DNA from: Phascolomyces articulosus
Taxonomy: Eukaryota; Mucoromycota; Mucoromycetes; Mucorales; Lichtheimiaceae
Reading direction: 5' to 3'
DNA length: 64,000 bases
Assembly (NCBI GenBank): GCA_025677815.1
Contig: JAIXMP010000004.1
Location: forward strand, 1,736,001-1,800,000
A model generated the notes under the pieces. The model saw only the letters and a program-made list of their open reading frames with translations, was not told the origin of the DNA and did not search any database. Shown piece after piece: positions 24,438-37,453 of this stretch. Every line of letters starts with the position of its first letter. Within the stretch, counting starts at the first letter, position 1. A program made the position numbers and the translations under genes.

Positions 24438-25517
24438 ACAATACATAGGCTCCAAGATCACTATCGCTTATACCACATCGATGTTTTTGCGCGACTACCA
24501 AATCCCCTGAATAAACAAATCCATGAGCATCTGAGCCATCAAGACAGCTTCCAGCCAGAACATGTGCAAGGCTTTGGAGGGATATAATAGTTATCCGTTG
24601 TCAACTACTGATGTGAAATGCCATTTCAATTAATGATTTTCATCCTAGTTTTAGTTTCCACAATTGGATTTTTAGTCATTACCAAGAGGAATATACCAAT
24701 TGGGAAGGTGTTGGATTCGCAATCTTACTATGAATGAAATTCCTTATTATTCCTAGTTGGTTCACAGTTCTAGATTTTGTCCAACATGGAAAAGTTAACT
24801 CTCCGGAACAGCGTAAGTAACTGTTGATAATACAAGAACCATGTTATTGTATTGAAAAAAAGGACTAATTTAAATAAAACTGTTTGGTGCATATATATAG
24901 TGATAGTTCGGATCGCTGATTCTTTGATGATTGTAATGGTTTTTACCATCAGCATATTCATGGGAACGTCACATATAACGTTAACAAATGAATTCATATC
25001 CCTACGTTCCATTTCAACTTTAACCCGATAAACGTCTTGGATGAGTGACTAAACTTTCAAGTTTTGGGGTTTGTTGGAGCGATGCAACCACAACTTTCAA
25101 CATAATCATCTGCAAAACTTAACAATAAACGTATGTTTGTGATGACCTGAAAAATATAAAAGGTTATAATAAAGAATGAGACGATAAAATAAACACATTG
25201 ATACTTGTAAACGTTTATTTAAGAATAACAAGGTGACACTGATAATAGTTCTATATAATAAAATCAATTTCCCTTTATACTTTTTGATGATGAGTTCATG
25301 ACTTATTTATTTCTTGCTGGGTGCATGTTAATGACAACAATTGATGGTAAATGAAAAACTTTTATCCATCCGTCAAGTTGTACTTGATAATTTATTGATT
25401 TGTCTTGCTGGTGTTATGCAAAACATTCTATTACGCACTTGATCAATTCAATTTTTGATATCCAACCTAACACATTAAACAATATGATAATGTCATAGAC
25501 TTTTTAAAAATAGTAAC

Positions 25518-25672
<155 letters not shown>

Positions 25673-25869
25673 AAAAGCATAATCGATATTGGGCTGGGAT
25701 ACATAATATATATTATATTAATCTGTTACTATAGCAATTGAGTAGGATACGTTGGGATATATAATAACAATACAAGAAAGTTGTATTTTTACTTGATAAA
25801 CAGTTAAAGTATAATTAAATGAAATTGCATTCTGAGGAAGTATAAAGGTAGATAATAATGTCATATTTT

Positions 25870-28800
25870 TTAGAACCCGCCGCCGCCGCCACCTCCATCA
25901 CAACCACCTCCTCCACCGCCACCACCACCACCTCCTCCACCACCTCCTCCATCACAGCCACCACCACCACCACTATATCCACCTCCATAACCTCCTCCAA
26001 AGCTGCTTCCTCCAGAGCTTCCACCAATGGTATTATTGTTAAAGTTGCTGATTGCAATAGTATCAAACAATGGAGAACCACCACTGCTACCTCCTCCTGC
26101 ACTAGTTGTATATGATGTTCTAGTCGCATTATAACCACTATAACTCTGCCAGCCACGGTATGTCTTTGGTGGTTGAAATAATGCACCTATAAACTTCCCA
26201 TCAGGTACAGTCTTGAAATTACAATCTTGTTCAGAGTACCAATCCAGTCCATCCGTTGTCCAACCCCATTGCTGATGTTTTTTCGAAAACGAGCGTCGCA
26301 TCATCCCATAAAGTTCGTTTTGTGGCACCCACCATTCATATTCCTTCTCTTTTTTCTTGAGACGTTCTTTAAGTGGAAGCTCTGGTATACTATAACGTGT
26401 TACGCCAACGTGCTTTCCAATGAATTCTTCTCGGTTTCCACGATGATAAACGACAATTCTGCTTTCAGGAGGTATACGGCCGTAGCCTATGATATATTTC
26501 GGTATTAAAAATGAGTAAATAATTATTATTCATAATATACACTTCTTATTATACAATAGAGTGGCATGTGTTATGAATTAGACTGCTAAAAGAGTTATTC
26601 TAGCTATATCTTACATCTTTTTTTCGGTGAAGAGCGATAGTCCTTTTCAGGTGCTACTGGAGCATATGTTCTGGCCGCCACTAAATAAATGTTAATATAA
26701 TATATATAATATTATGTCGGCTTTGGTGTTTACCAGCGGTTCAAGATACATTGTATGTTTTTACTTTTATATATGGTAACAACAATAAGACTTACATATT
26801 CTAATAAATAATACGAAAAATGTTATCATCATTAAAAAATCATTGTGTATTGATAAATCTATGTAACTATCAAATCATAGTAAGAAAAAAAAACTACCTT
26901 TTAGAAACAGTGGTCATTTCTTCTTGGTAAACTCTTTCCCCGTCAAAGATCGATCTACAAAAATTACCAATAAATAATATAGTGTTAATCTTATCAGTAT
27001 ATAAAAAAGCGATCCTCGACATTTTTTTTTTACTTGAGTCTTGCTTACCCAATATATCCATGTCCTGTGTGTGCAATATTTACTAAAATATCTTTACGCA
27101 CTTGTTCAACAACTGTAGCAATACTATCCAAATTTAATGAATTTGTTTCCCCAGTCATAATAGGTAAGAAAGGCTGTTGTTTCTTTCTATCCCCTCCATG
27201 ATGATGTTTGGATAACAATTTCTTTTTTAGGAATCCATCCTTTTGTTCCTCCGGTAGTGCAATTGATATTTTATTCTTCATATTCCCGTTAATAAACTTG
27301 GATCTTAATTGGTTATAATATCTGCTATTGCGTGAATTTTTCTTGGATCCTTTTCGATGTGCTAATGCTTTAATTTGGTCAACATCAACACGTCGTGTAA
27401 GTCGTGGAGGTACTTGCTCCCAAGCATTTCTAGTTCTCATATGGGATTGTTCTATTTCAGAAGTATGAATGATAGTATTGTGATTGGGAACTCGACCCAA
27501 TTGAGATTCCATCATACGGTAATATTTCGGAGGGTGAAGCATGTGCAAACGCCAAATCATCTCTATTAGATTTCTTTTTGTTAATAAAAGAAATATGATA
27601 GTTGATATTTCATTGTATTGTAGTCTATTTATAGTAAGTGATATTTACCCACTTCCCATGATGTTGGGAGAATTGCATCTTGATCTTCTGGCTTTTGAAG
27701 TTTCAATAATAGTAAGAAATCATGATAATCCTTGATGGCCCTTGGAAAATCAGATTTCAATAGAGTTTTTACTTTTCGATTTCATTTTGGTGACCGTGGT
27801 ATGAATGAATTCTCGTTGGTTCCACATTGCTTGTACCAGATCCAAAGAAGTTCTCATTGGATTATTTTTGTACGTAGTTTCTATGATGTTGGGTAATTCT
27901 AGAAAAAATACATTTGTATGGTTATATTTTTGCATATACTTATTAATTAACACTGGCATCCATTTATGTTACAAAAAAAAAAAAAAAAAAAAAAAAAGAG
28001 TATATCCTTTTACCTTTAATATATTGACCATCAAGCTTATCTTGTTCCGTAGAGCTAGAAGATTTTGTTGTGTTACGGTCATTATCCTTATCTTTGTACT
28101 CCAAGTCATATTGTTTATCAGTAGCACACTCATGAATAATATCTAAAACAGTATTCCAATCCTTGCTACCCTTGAACACTTTTTCTGATGAATCAATACG
28201 ATCTTGGATTGCTTTATTGCAACGCTTTTGATTCGAAATAGTTGCGGCGCTTTTCTTTTTACCGTTATTATCGTAAGTAGTTCCTCTATAATGTAGTGTA
28301 TCTCAATTAGAGTCGACAAGTTTAAAAAGAAAACAATATAAGAATTTTAACAAAAAAAAAGATTATTACTTTATATTAAACTGCAAATCAGACAATAGAT
28401 TTTCAATTATCAATGAATCGATTGTATTATCTGGATGTTTACACTTAAATGAAGGACATTTCAAAACAACAGTACGGTCGGTTCGAAAAACAGCATAGTC
28501 GATCCTTTTTTTTTATATTATTTTTAGTTACGTATAAATGATGTCATAATATTTAATAATCCATAGGCACTGTTGATTAATAAGTAATATACTTACCAAT
28601 TCTCAAAGAATATCTTTGTACCACACGAAGCACAGTGGATATAAAGCGCACGACGCTCAAACTTTTCACCCTCTTCGGTCTCACATATATTGCCTGCGCG
28701 CGCATACCAATGTTTGGTCGAGGTATTCACAAGTGACGTGTTCTCCAGTTCCTCCTTTGACAATCTGTATGGAAATAAATAAGAGCAGTATTTTATATCC

Positions 28801-29486
28801 CCTGGGCTGTTTAAATTTTTGCTCCTGGTATATATTTCATAACGTCGAGTGTGGAACTATCCACAGTAAAGTCGTTGTATTATTAAAATATTTCTTGAGT
28901 ATGGCTAAGGCAACAAGCACTTAAATTCACTAATAGTATAAAATAATAATTTCAGTTTACCATTGCTTCTAAAGGAAACAAATGGGATTCCCAATTCAAT
29001 TGGATTTTAGCAGGGCAACGATAAGATCGGTCGTATTCTGCAGTGATATCTTCTTTGTATTGATATGGTGCCATCAAATGTGCATGCCATGCGTATGCCA
29101 CATCTATGAGAGACAGGTTTTATTTATAATAAGTATAATTCATCTTTAATAATTTGAAATTTATGGGTTAGTTCTGTAGTAAAATACATACCTAATGGAA
29201 CTGCTGCATTCGGTGGATAACGTATATCACGGGAATCCTTACACGTCAGATTACGAATAAATTCCATATAACGTCGTTCGCCAACAATGATAAAGCGTTT
29301 GAAAAGTTCGGGACCCAAATATTGTTCTATTTTATAAAAGCTTTCGAGTAAAGCCAAGTAATAGTAGCAGTTCTCGACATTGACAACACGATCCAAACGA
29401 GGTGTTTTTTCCAGTGTTCGCGCTACTTCCCATCTCCCAAAACTGATGAATTGAAAATCGGTATCTTCAGTATTTAACAGTACCAT
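25870..29486 (-). pseudogene. GRDP-like gene copy C, frameshifted duplicate
   Basis: Same exon structure as copy C' at 45793-49407, read in the opposite direction, with matching translations in the exons compared. One extra base in exon 6 (T5 at 27766-27770 against A4 at 47508-47511 in the other arm) shifts the frame. Translation would stop after MKSKSKNSIEI, losing about half the protein, including the second histidine-rich block and the Gly/Cys tail. Otherwise splice sites, the 5-nt microexon (26796-26800) and the shared upstream motif are intact. So it is either a very young pseudogene or a consensus error in the assembly. Confidence 0.8.
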
Positions 29487-29640
29487 GGTTGTTTTTAATT
29501 TAGATGGTAATGTAGGGAGAAGAAGAAAAAAAAAGATATAAAAAATTGTATATTTCTACATTTAAAGGTACATAATAAATAGAAGTGAGTAACTAAATTT
29601 TATAGAAAGAATGACATTGTCAACCTTTCTATTTCAAATT

Positions 29641-29653
29641 ACACAGCCTGATT
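29641..29653 (-). promoter_or_regulatory. Shared upstream motif of GRDP genes (copy C)
   Basis: AATCAGGCTGTGT in the gene direction, about 155 bp before the copy C ATG, inside the left repeat arm. GCGTAGC lies a few tens of bases further upstream; similar GCGTAG words precede the other paralogues. Confidence 0.5.
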
Positions 29654-29982
29654 TTTTTTATGTATGTAATTGCTGTGCTACGCATTTTTTATTTCTATAT
29701 TGTATTACCGTTTATGCTCTTTTATATCAAATCGCAGGAAAACAAATTGTTGATGCTTAACCCCTACAGATCATAATCGTCATACTTCGCCATTTAGGGT
29801 ACTAAATCAGGAAAAACTCACAAGAACAAGCCTGAGCACTTAATTAATACACTTCTGCTGGTTCCGAAACTTATATGTTCCCTAACCGGGACCTCCGGTC
29901 ACTTATATTGTTCCTGACCGCTTGCCTTTTTTGTCTCGAATAAATTGCTCTTTATTTTATTTTATTTTTCGTCATTCATCAG

Positions 29983-30933
29983 ATGAGTGAACAAAATAGC
30001 CTCAATTTGTCTGTAGAAAAATACCAATTGTTTGTTAGAAAAGCTGGTAGACTTTCTGCAGAAGAGCAGCATGAACTTGTATCTTGTACTGGTATGATTA
30101 TTGACTCATTGTACACAAAAACACAACAGCAGGAACCAGCCGTAGCACCATCAGCAAACTAGTAACAACAGACAGTAACTGAACCAACCGAAGAACAGGA
30201 AGAAGAGGGTGTTCAGAATGACGGAGATGAGTGCGAAGAAGAAACACGTCTGGAAAACGAACAAGAAAGGATGAAACATGCGTTGAAACTCGTAGAAGAT
30301 ACGAAAAAGAAAAGAAATGAAACCACAGTGTCCATCACCAACCAATAATTTGGGCTATTTATTATAGAAGTTGAAGAATTGTTTGGCGGTAAAAGTGTGA
30401 AGCTGTATAGCTTACCAAAGACACGTAATACCTGGACGCAATTTGCATCTGAAGAGCGTAAAAAATTGAAAAGTAAGATGCAATCTAGATTGATTTGAAG
30501 GGAAAACCATTGTTTGATATTCGCTAAAAGTTCTCGTGTTTTAATGGTTAAATTAAAGAAAAATTCGAAAATGAACACCTAGAAGGGGCAATAGAGAGAG
30601 AAAAAACCAACTGGGTGAATAAAGAGTTATTTAGTGCCTATAGCTTGATACAAACGATATCGATCAAAAAAAAATAACGAACTTCAGGCGTGGGCAAATG
30701 GTTACAATGATGCAAAAGGCCTATGTGTGGGGCAGATGGCCCAAGAAATGGTTGAAATTCTACGAAATGATCTGGAAAAACTCAAAGATTTGACGGGCCT
30801 TGAGTCTTTTGCAGGATTAGATCTTATGAGTTTCGTAGAACCAAATGGAAACTACGCCGTCTGGGAACAGGTTAGTATTAAGTGTACTTATTTTATAATT
30901 ATTGTTTTAATGTTTCCCAATGCTTTCTTTTAG
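29983..30933 (+). pseudogene. Decayed gene of unknown family
   Basis: Protein-like sequence starts at an ATG (SEQNSLNLSVEKYQLFVRK) and continues through charged segments such as VEDTKKKRNETT and VEELFGGKSVKLYSL. It ends with NELQAWANGYNDAKGL and LTGLESFAGLDLMSFV. In-frame stops interrupt it (TAG TAA near 30163, TAA near 30347, TGA near 30496), and the last block is in a shifted frame. Unrecognised introns could explain some stops but I could not find a consistent splice set. No family is recognised. It begins about 200 bp inside the inner edge of the left repeat arm. Confidence 0.45.
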
Positions 30934-32285
30934 ACATGAGATTGAGTTTCATTGATCAAATGAACAAAGAGAGCAATGCAAGCAGTAATTTCTATGCTTT
31001 GTAAGAGAAATTTGAAATTTTCAGCAAGCCAACCCTCTTCATTTCGGGTAGCAAGCGATTTCGTAAGTATATTTATTACAGGTTAATGAAGTTGATTTGG
31101 TTCTGATGTATGCTTTGTATTAGATACATAACTTCAAATGTTGGATGCTATTTTGATCCGTCGTTATGCTGATTGTCAATCCTTTTCATTTTCCGTTTAC
31201 TATTCCCTTTAATAATTTTTATTCCCTATCTTCTGTTTTTTACAGTTTGAAAGTATTTCAATTAATGTTTGTGCGTGCTGTTTTAAAATATATTGTATAC
31301 ATCAATTTTATGTGATATAAGCGATGGCTTTTGTTTGACCTTGCTGGAGATGACGTTAACATATTCTACTATCTCTGATTTATTCTATTGCACCTACTTA
31401 AGAAACTGTATGAGTTCATTTATAAGTGATATTAGTCCTTTACGCTACTGTTCGGATTAGGCAATTCATATTCGAAGAATTTATACTAAAATAATTAATA
31501 TAGGTTCCAATGTCGAAATAAATTGTTGATAGCTTTATTTGTACTGTACTTAAATCGATCTCATTGAAAAGTATTTCCATAGTACGTAGGTATTGGAATA
31601 TATATTATACAGATATAAAAAAAGTTAAACCACCTTCTGCTAAGCGTTGTTTTTATTGTAAATCTCACTTTAGTGTAGAAGATACAAATAATTATAACGT
31701 GTTTATAGTATTAAGCACAAATAAATCTATACAGTTGACTTTTAAGACATGGCATAACGTCAAAATCAAACTTTGTTAGCATTTCTGTTATCAATTATTA
31801 TAAATTTGTAGATACCTTTAGATTCTTCAGGGTCCACTAAGTGTGTATAAAGTGTCGACTTCAAGCCTGTTCAAAGGGAAAGGATTACCATTGCTATTAG
31901 TAAATGCAAATATTCTGATCCCCAAAAATATAACTCATACATAATATAAACACACAACCAAAAATTGTACTCATTTTTATATATGCTCTTCTATACGTAT
32001 TTCGTATATTTCTTATTAAGCTATTTCATAATGTATAAATGCTTTTTCATAATTATACGTAATCAATAATACTTTTCAGGTAAAGCTTTCATATAAATTA
32101 TAAAAGAACTTTTATAGTCAAAGCAACAACTTTAGAGAACACAGGTTTAAAACTATTCACTGTATATAAAATAACAACGGTCGTCGATAAATCTTGTTTT
32201 ATATTATCTATTATGTAGTATTTAATTTTCCAATTTTTTCATCCTTGTTGTTTTTTTGAATTTAGTACTTGAGTTGCCAAGGCTT
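30934..32285. other. Intergenic, no gene recognised
   Basis: AT-rich sequence without motif-bearing frames or repeats that I could identify. Confidence 0.4.
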
Positions 32286-33612
32286 TTCACTTGCTCCACT
32301 ATTCCAGTATTGGATAATACTACCCATATGTATTCGTTACATAACAACAACAATCATCAACGAAAATATCAAAATCGTCATCGATCATTACCTCCACCTC
32401 CATCATCACAAGCAATCAGTAATCGAGATCAACGTCATTCATGGTCTCGAAAACCTCAACTACAAGAAATTCCTGAAGAATATTATCATTATCAACGACG
32501 ACAACAACAACAACAAAAGAAACAAGTCGTCCATGAGGGCGAACCATTACTTGAAACAACACAATATATTCTAAATGAAATCAAATTACTAGGTGATGAT
32601 GTCATTGAAGCTGAAGCACGAGCTGATAAATTCCAAAGACACTATCATGAAACCTTGAAGAATTAGATGCTTTAAAATTAATCTATGAAAATACTTTACA
32701 ACGATTTGAAGGATATAAATAACGAGAACAAGTCAAACATCAATATTATCAAGAATTACTTCAACATTATCAAGAACAACAGAAATTACAACAACAAAAA
32801 TTTCAAGAAAGAGAAAAAAGAAATCATTCTTTATCTTATTATAGTCATGTTTCTTCATCTTCTACTTTATCAAATCATGCACCAACAAAACTAAATAAAG
32901 CGTATGTATTACTAGTAAAAAAAAAGTGGCTGTTATGATTACTTATTAATCAACATCTTTCTTGTTCTATTATATATATATATATATATATATATAGTGG
33001 TCTACCTCTTTCAAATAAAATTCTTCGATCTTTTGGTTTATCCCGTAGTAATAATTAAATAACATAATGTATCTCTTTATACATTGTGGTTAATTGTATA
33101 TATATATATACTTTATATTCATATTTTCATATTTTCATAAGTGTATAATAAAGAAGATTACATTACTAATCAATAGTTTGGATATATATTTAATTATTTT
33201 ACGTACAAAGAAGTGACTATCGTATCATATTTTGTTAAGCTATATAAAAATTACAAGAATTAAATCTACAATAAAAGACTATAAAGGTATATTGGAATAA
33301 TTTTACAGATCAGGGTAAGAGGCAGTATAAAGGGAGAGAAAGGGTCATGTCGAGACATCGTTATTTGCACAAAAATACTTGATAGTATTTGATTTTTCAA
33401 TTTCTCCACTGTTATTTTCTTGAATTAATTCTTGTGTTAAAGTTTCTTGTTCCTTGAGAATAATCTATGTACAGTAAATAACGGTTAGCATATTTGTTTT
33501 CGTTGATTTGTTCCATATATATTATCTCATTACAACTTACATTCATCTTCGCAACTAATTCAAACACCTTCATCCAGTTGTGACGGTCGTGCCAGGTTCG
33601 AGGAATCACACT
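32286..33612. repeat. Direct segmental duplication, unit 2
   Basis: Second unit of the 1.3-kb direct duplication (first at 23114-24425). It holds the broken coiled-coil gene and, unlike unit 1, is followed by the complete mucoralean-family gene. A TA microsatellite expansion in the coiled-coil intron (about 32970-32996) is unique to this unit. Confidence 0.85.
32328..33058 (+). pseudogene. Broken copy of the coiled-coil gene
   Basis: Matches the gene at 23156-23890 along its whole length. A 12-bp deletion shortens the Pro-rich stretch. Loss of one C near 32653 shifts the frame so that translation stops shortly after HYHETLKN. An in-frame TAA in the ancestral frame (32720-32722, where the intact copy has GAA) is a second lesion. 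The splice donor, acceptor and last exon are preserved. Confidence 0.85.
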
Positions 33613-34746
33613 AGATCGTAATAATACATGAGAGTACCGACCATTATTTAATAGTCTGGTACTTGTCAAAGACAACTTGTCGCCAATATAATGGAGACCG
33701 AGTATTTGCCTTTTTAGAAATGCTGAGATCGACGCCAACTTGTTTTCTATCATCTCCATTTTCAAACATTGGATACTGCATTCAACAATTTTTAACGTAT
33801 CTTCAATGGTATGGCCGTCGTCAGTTTCACTAACAAACAAATATATCATAGTAAACTTTCTGCACCGCATAATATAAAAAGTTATGGTTTTTTGTTACTG
33901 CTTACCCAGATGATTCAATAATCAGCCTCTCCTTGTTGTCTATGACACCTTTGCCAATTCCGTCAGCCATTTTTTTGGGTACTGTTCCTCCACCTGGAAT
34001 GCATATTCCAATGAATTTATTCGCATCAATACCCTTTTCTGCCCTACATAAAGTAAAATGGTAATTAGTTAAAAGTGTATCTTGTAAACAATCAGTGTGA
34101 CAATAGTTACCATTGTACTCGTAACAGTTGATAGACCGCATTTGTGTATTTGATTAAAGGTATTATATGTTCACAAAAAGGAGTACGTTCATTAAGTGGA
34201 GGAATTGGTTCAGGTCGTAAACAAGTTGCATAAAAATCTGTCAACACCAATTTCATTGTTTGAATCAATTTATCCTCGTTTTTTTCTTCTTTGTCAAATT
34301 CTAGTATTTCAGCCCACAACCATGACGGGAGATTTTTGAGCTCTTTTTGAAGTGCTGTTTTCAGGAAAGCTTTGGCCTTTGGTAAATCAGCAAGGCAGGA
34401 ATTTACTTCTTGTTCATCAACATTTTTATTAAAATAGTCCATCGTGCATTCACTGACTTGCGTGAAAATAATATCATTAACTTTTATTTCGACGATACCA
34501 GATAATATTGCTTCATCCGATGATTCCAAACGAGGTTTATTCATTGAAACTGATGGTGTCATTGCTGGGATAAATTTAAATTGTTTTTTGTCTTTGCGCA
34601 TATCAATTGCTAAAAATACAGCAAAAGTTAGTCAATACTCATGCTATGCCGTTACGGTTAACTAAAAAGCTTACTTGAATTTTCTTGGTTGTTCTTTCGT
34701 TTTGTCTAAAAGTAAAGGGTAAACGGATTTTCTTGTTACAACGTCT

Positions 34747-34780
<34 letters not shown>

Positions 34781-35280
34781 AGCTTACCCCAGATAATGTG
34801 CTCGAACTAGCAATACTAATGTTATTGACACCACCATGACTATTCCAGGTGTCAGCAAGTTTTGCGAATGTGCCTCGTTCACTACCATATTGTAGCTAAA
34901 ACAAAGCGTTAGTAACGATCATGAATGACACTATGTTTCTAACAATACCTCTTGATCAATTTCAACGGTGCTTTGAAAATCCTATAAAGTTATTTTCTAT
35001 AGATTAGTCTTCCTTTCAATGCTACTACTTTATTGAAGGGTGTTTGTTTTATAATATTGTTATTGTATACCTTTATTTTCTCAATTTCACATTTGATAGT
35101 GTTTTGTAAAGTTTTTCTCTCTCTGGCTAATTTTTGAAGATCGCTAATCATGGTTGACAGTACCATCGCCAAAGATTTATCTTTTTCCATTGTACGATAT
35201 TTCTTTATAGCGTCCGACACCTTCCAATCCTTTACAGCCACGGTTGTATAGTAGTTGCACGTTAAAATTGAAGTACTCAT
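33345..35280 (-). CDS. Mucoralean-family protein, complete, possibly nuclease-related
   Basis: Eight exons (35280-35071, 34981-34949, 34895-34788, 34705-34675, 34609-34111, 34043-33906, 33829-33541, 33464-33345) sum to 475 aa in frame. The N-terminal part is charged and may form a coiled coil (KLARERKTLQNTIKCEIEKIK). The core reads LNERTPFCEHIIPLIKY, then KMADGIGKG, LIIESSGE, GHTIEDTLK, and VIPRTWHDRHNWMKVFELVA near the end. I associate this order with hypothetical proteins repeated many times in Mucorales. The ordered D, E and K (ADGI, IIES, DTLK) loosely recalls PD-(D/E)XK nucleases; that is a hypothesis. One intron contains a 29-base A/T run. Its 3' end is duplicated at 24155-24437 next to the inverted repeat. 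Confidence 0.75.
34750..34778. repeat. 29-base poly-A tract in an intron
   Basis: An uninterrupted run of A on the plus strand inside the third intron of the minus-strand gene, so a poly-T tract in the transcript, upstream of the acceptor. Confidence 0.9.
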
Positions 35281-35786
35281 TGTATTAAAAAAAAGGGACT
35301 GGAAGAAAGTTTTTTTCATAGAGAGGTCAAAAAGTTTTATTTATTTATCAATCAGCTTCACGTGTATGATTATAGCTGCGGATTGTGGTTGTGCATAAAG
35401 ATCGTGGAGTCCAAAATGTTTTATAGATATAACGAAATGTTGGGCTGATAACTAGCTGACTATAACTAACTTGGAGACAGAATTAATCTCTACTTTTGTT
35501 TTTAATACAAGTATGTGGGAATTTAAAAGGAAAAAAAGATAAATATAAAATAACATAGAGAGGAAAGAAATCTTCCTAGAAGAGTAAAAACGCGAGTGGC
35601 TACTCTGGATGAAATAAAACGTTCATCGTGAAGATAAATTTCCAATAATAAGTCCAAATGGCTTGTAACGTCCAGGTAGCCACAGTGCAACGAAAATCGG
35701 CTTTTTGGATGAATAGCAGGAGTGGGTATGTCAAAGGCTCATCATAAAAAAGTTTACCTCAAGACATTTGCCAAACCCAGTATCAT

Positions 35787-37210
35787 TTAAAGCAATATAC
35801 TAGAAACTGATCTCGTATCTACTAAAGAGGAGCAAAGACAACATATATGTGACATGGTAGATATAAGGTGTAAATAAAAAAAAAAGACGCTTGCTAGTAG
35901 GCAAAGCGTTATGTAATGAGAGGAACCAAATACTTCTGGCACTGTGGTCCATATACCAAGACCAGAAGTTACTCCATGTCTTGGATGACACATAGTTGAC
36001 GTCTTTAGATGCAGTGCTGTATAAAATCCGGAATTCTTTTGTAGTCCATTTATTGAAAAATTGTTGACAATGGGTCAGCGGAAATAATGTTTAAATGTCC
36101 AGAATGGATAACCCCTTCAGTAAAAAGTGACAAGGCCATACAAGCAAACCCTCAAGTGGGTAAATTTTGCTTGCGGGTATGTCCCAAAAGAACATGTTCG
36201 TTAGTCTGGGACGGAAGGTACAATCCTGTTGATTCCTTTGCTGAATATGGTCTAGAATATGGTCGAATATAAAAAGATCTGACACTCGAAGAGAGTGAAA
36301 ACCTAAACGTCGTGTATTTCCAAACTCTGGCGCTGTGTATCAAGTGGTATTCAAAGGTGTAGGTGGAGGATGATAGTGGCAGAGGGGGACGACATCCAAT
36401 TGATAGGTAAAGAATCCGTGGCCTTGTTTAACAAAAAGTTGACAGGGAAAGCGTTCTGTTGTTTCCAACCACGTATACTGGGGAAGGCTAATGGAAATCT
36501 ATGATAAATATAACTCTTGGAGGGAAATAAGAAATGCTGACCAACGCATAATGAAACGTGAGACATTTCTTCAGGATGTTGTGTAAAAAGGGATTTGACC
36601 CATCGTGACTGTAATGTTTGTTGTTATATCAATGGGTCCAAAAGACTAGTCCACATAATGACGAGGAGCACAAGATTTAATGTAGCTAACCCAAGGGAAC
36701 ATGCAAGTATTCAAAAAGGCATCATCGATTGTCTTGAGCTTTTTAAAGGATGAGGAGGACCCTAGACCCACCATATGTAAGATGTCCCAGCGGTGAGATA
36801 CGATGAGACAGTTGAGAATAGTAGTACGACCCCGTATTGGTTTGGTAATTGTTGTTGTGAATGGATGGCACAAGTATTTTGGGTCAAAGAAAGCAAGTTA
36901 TCTAAAAAATATATCAAGTTGTTTCTTAGACTTTATCAAAGGGTAACCGAGGAAAATTAAAGAATCAATTTCATTACCAAAGTGACAGGGAGGAAAACCT
37001 GTCTGTCGAAGTGGCTGGATCAATATAGGATAGTCCTTCCTAGATAATGAAATGGATCGGGTTTTGTGGTTATTCAGTTAAGTGTTTGATGCTTGTTGAT
37101 AATCTTGTAAATGGAATAACAGTTGAGTCAAATTTAAAGATGCGTTAAGGAATGTTAATGTACCATTGGCATTACAAATGACCTCCAATGGTGGAAGTTG
37201 AGGTACAGTA
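35787..37210 (-). mobile_element. Dead LINE (non-LTR retrotransposon) C-terminal remnant
   Basis: On the minus strand, successive shifted frames read like the C-terminal part of a LINE reverse-transcriptase protein. From about 37205: LNNHKTRSISLSRKDYP, then FLGYPLIKSKKQLDIFF, then KPIRGRTTILNCLIVSHRWD and FPWVSYIKSCAP. Further on come FWSWYMDHSARSIWF and SLHNALPT near 35990-35900. The L-G-Y-P, R-G-R-x-x-x-L-N and F-W-W/H-x-x-L-P-T landmarks are typical of fungal LINEs. Stops and frame changes are frequent, and no intact catalytic YxDD region was seen. It lies between the mucoralean-family gene and the nested tandem repeat. Confidence 0.65.
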
Positions 37211-37453
37211 AACTGGTCTCAAGTGATCTTGCTGCAAAACAGAATTAATGATATTTGAAGCAGCGTCTTCATTTTAAAGTCAACTACAATGGATTGTATG
37301 GTTTTCAATAAGTGTTTGGAATTCACTTACGTCCTGTTTAAAACTCCGGAAAATTATTTTTTGCAACGTCACTCCAATAGAATGTTGTTTTCCTCTCCAT
37401 AGAAATAAGTTACATTTTAAAGAGCTAACGTACATTTGGAATGTATTTTCAGC

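Noticed and set aside
36087..36272. Plus-strand frame starting MFKCPEWITPSV
   Set aside because: It lies opposite the LINE remnant, whose minus-strand readings match known landmarks better.
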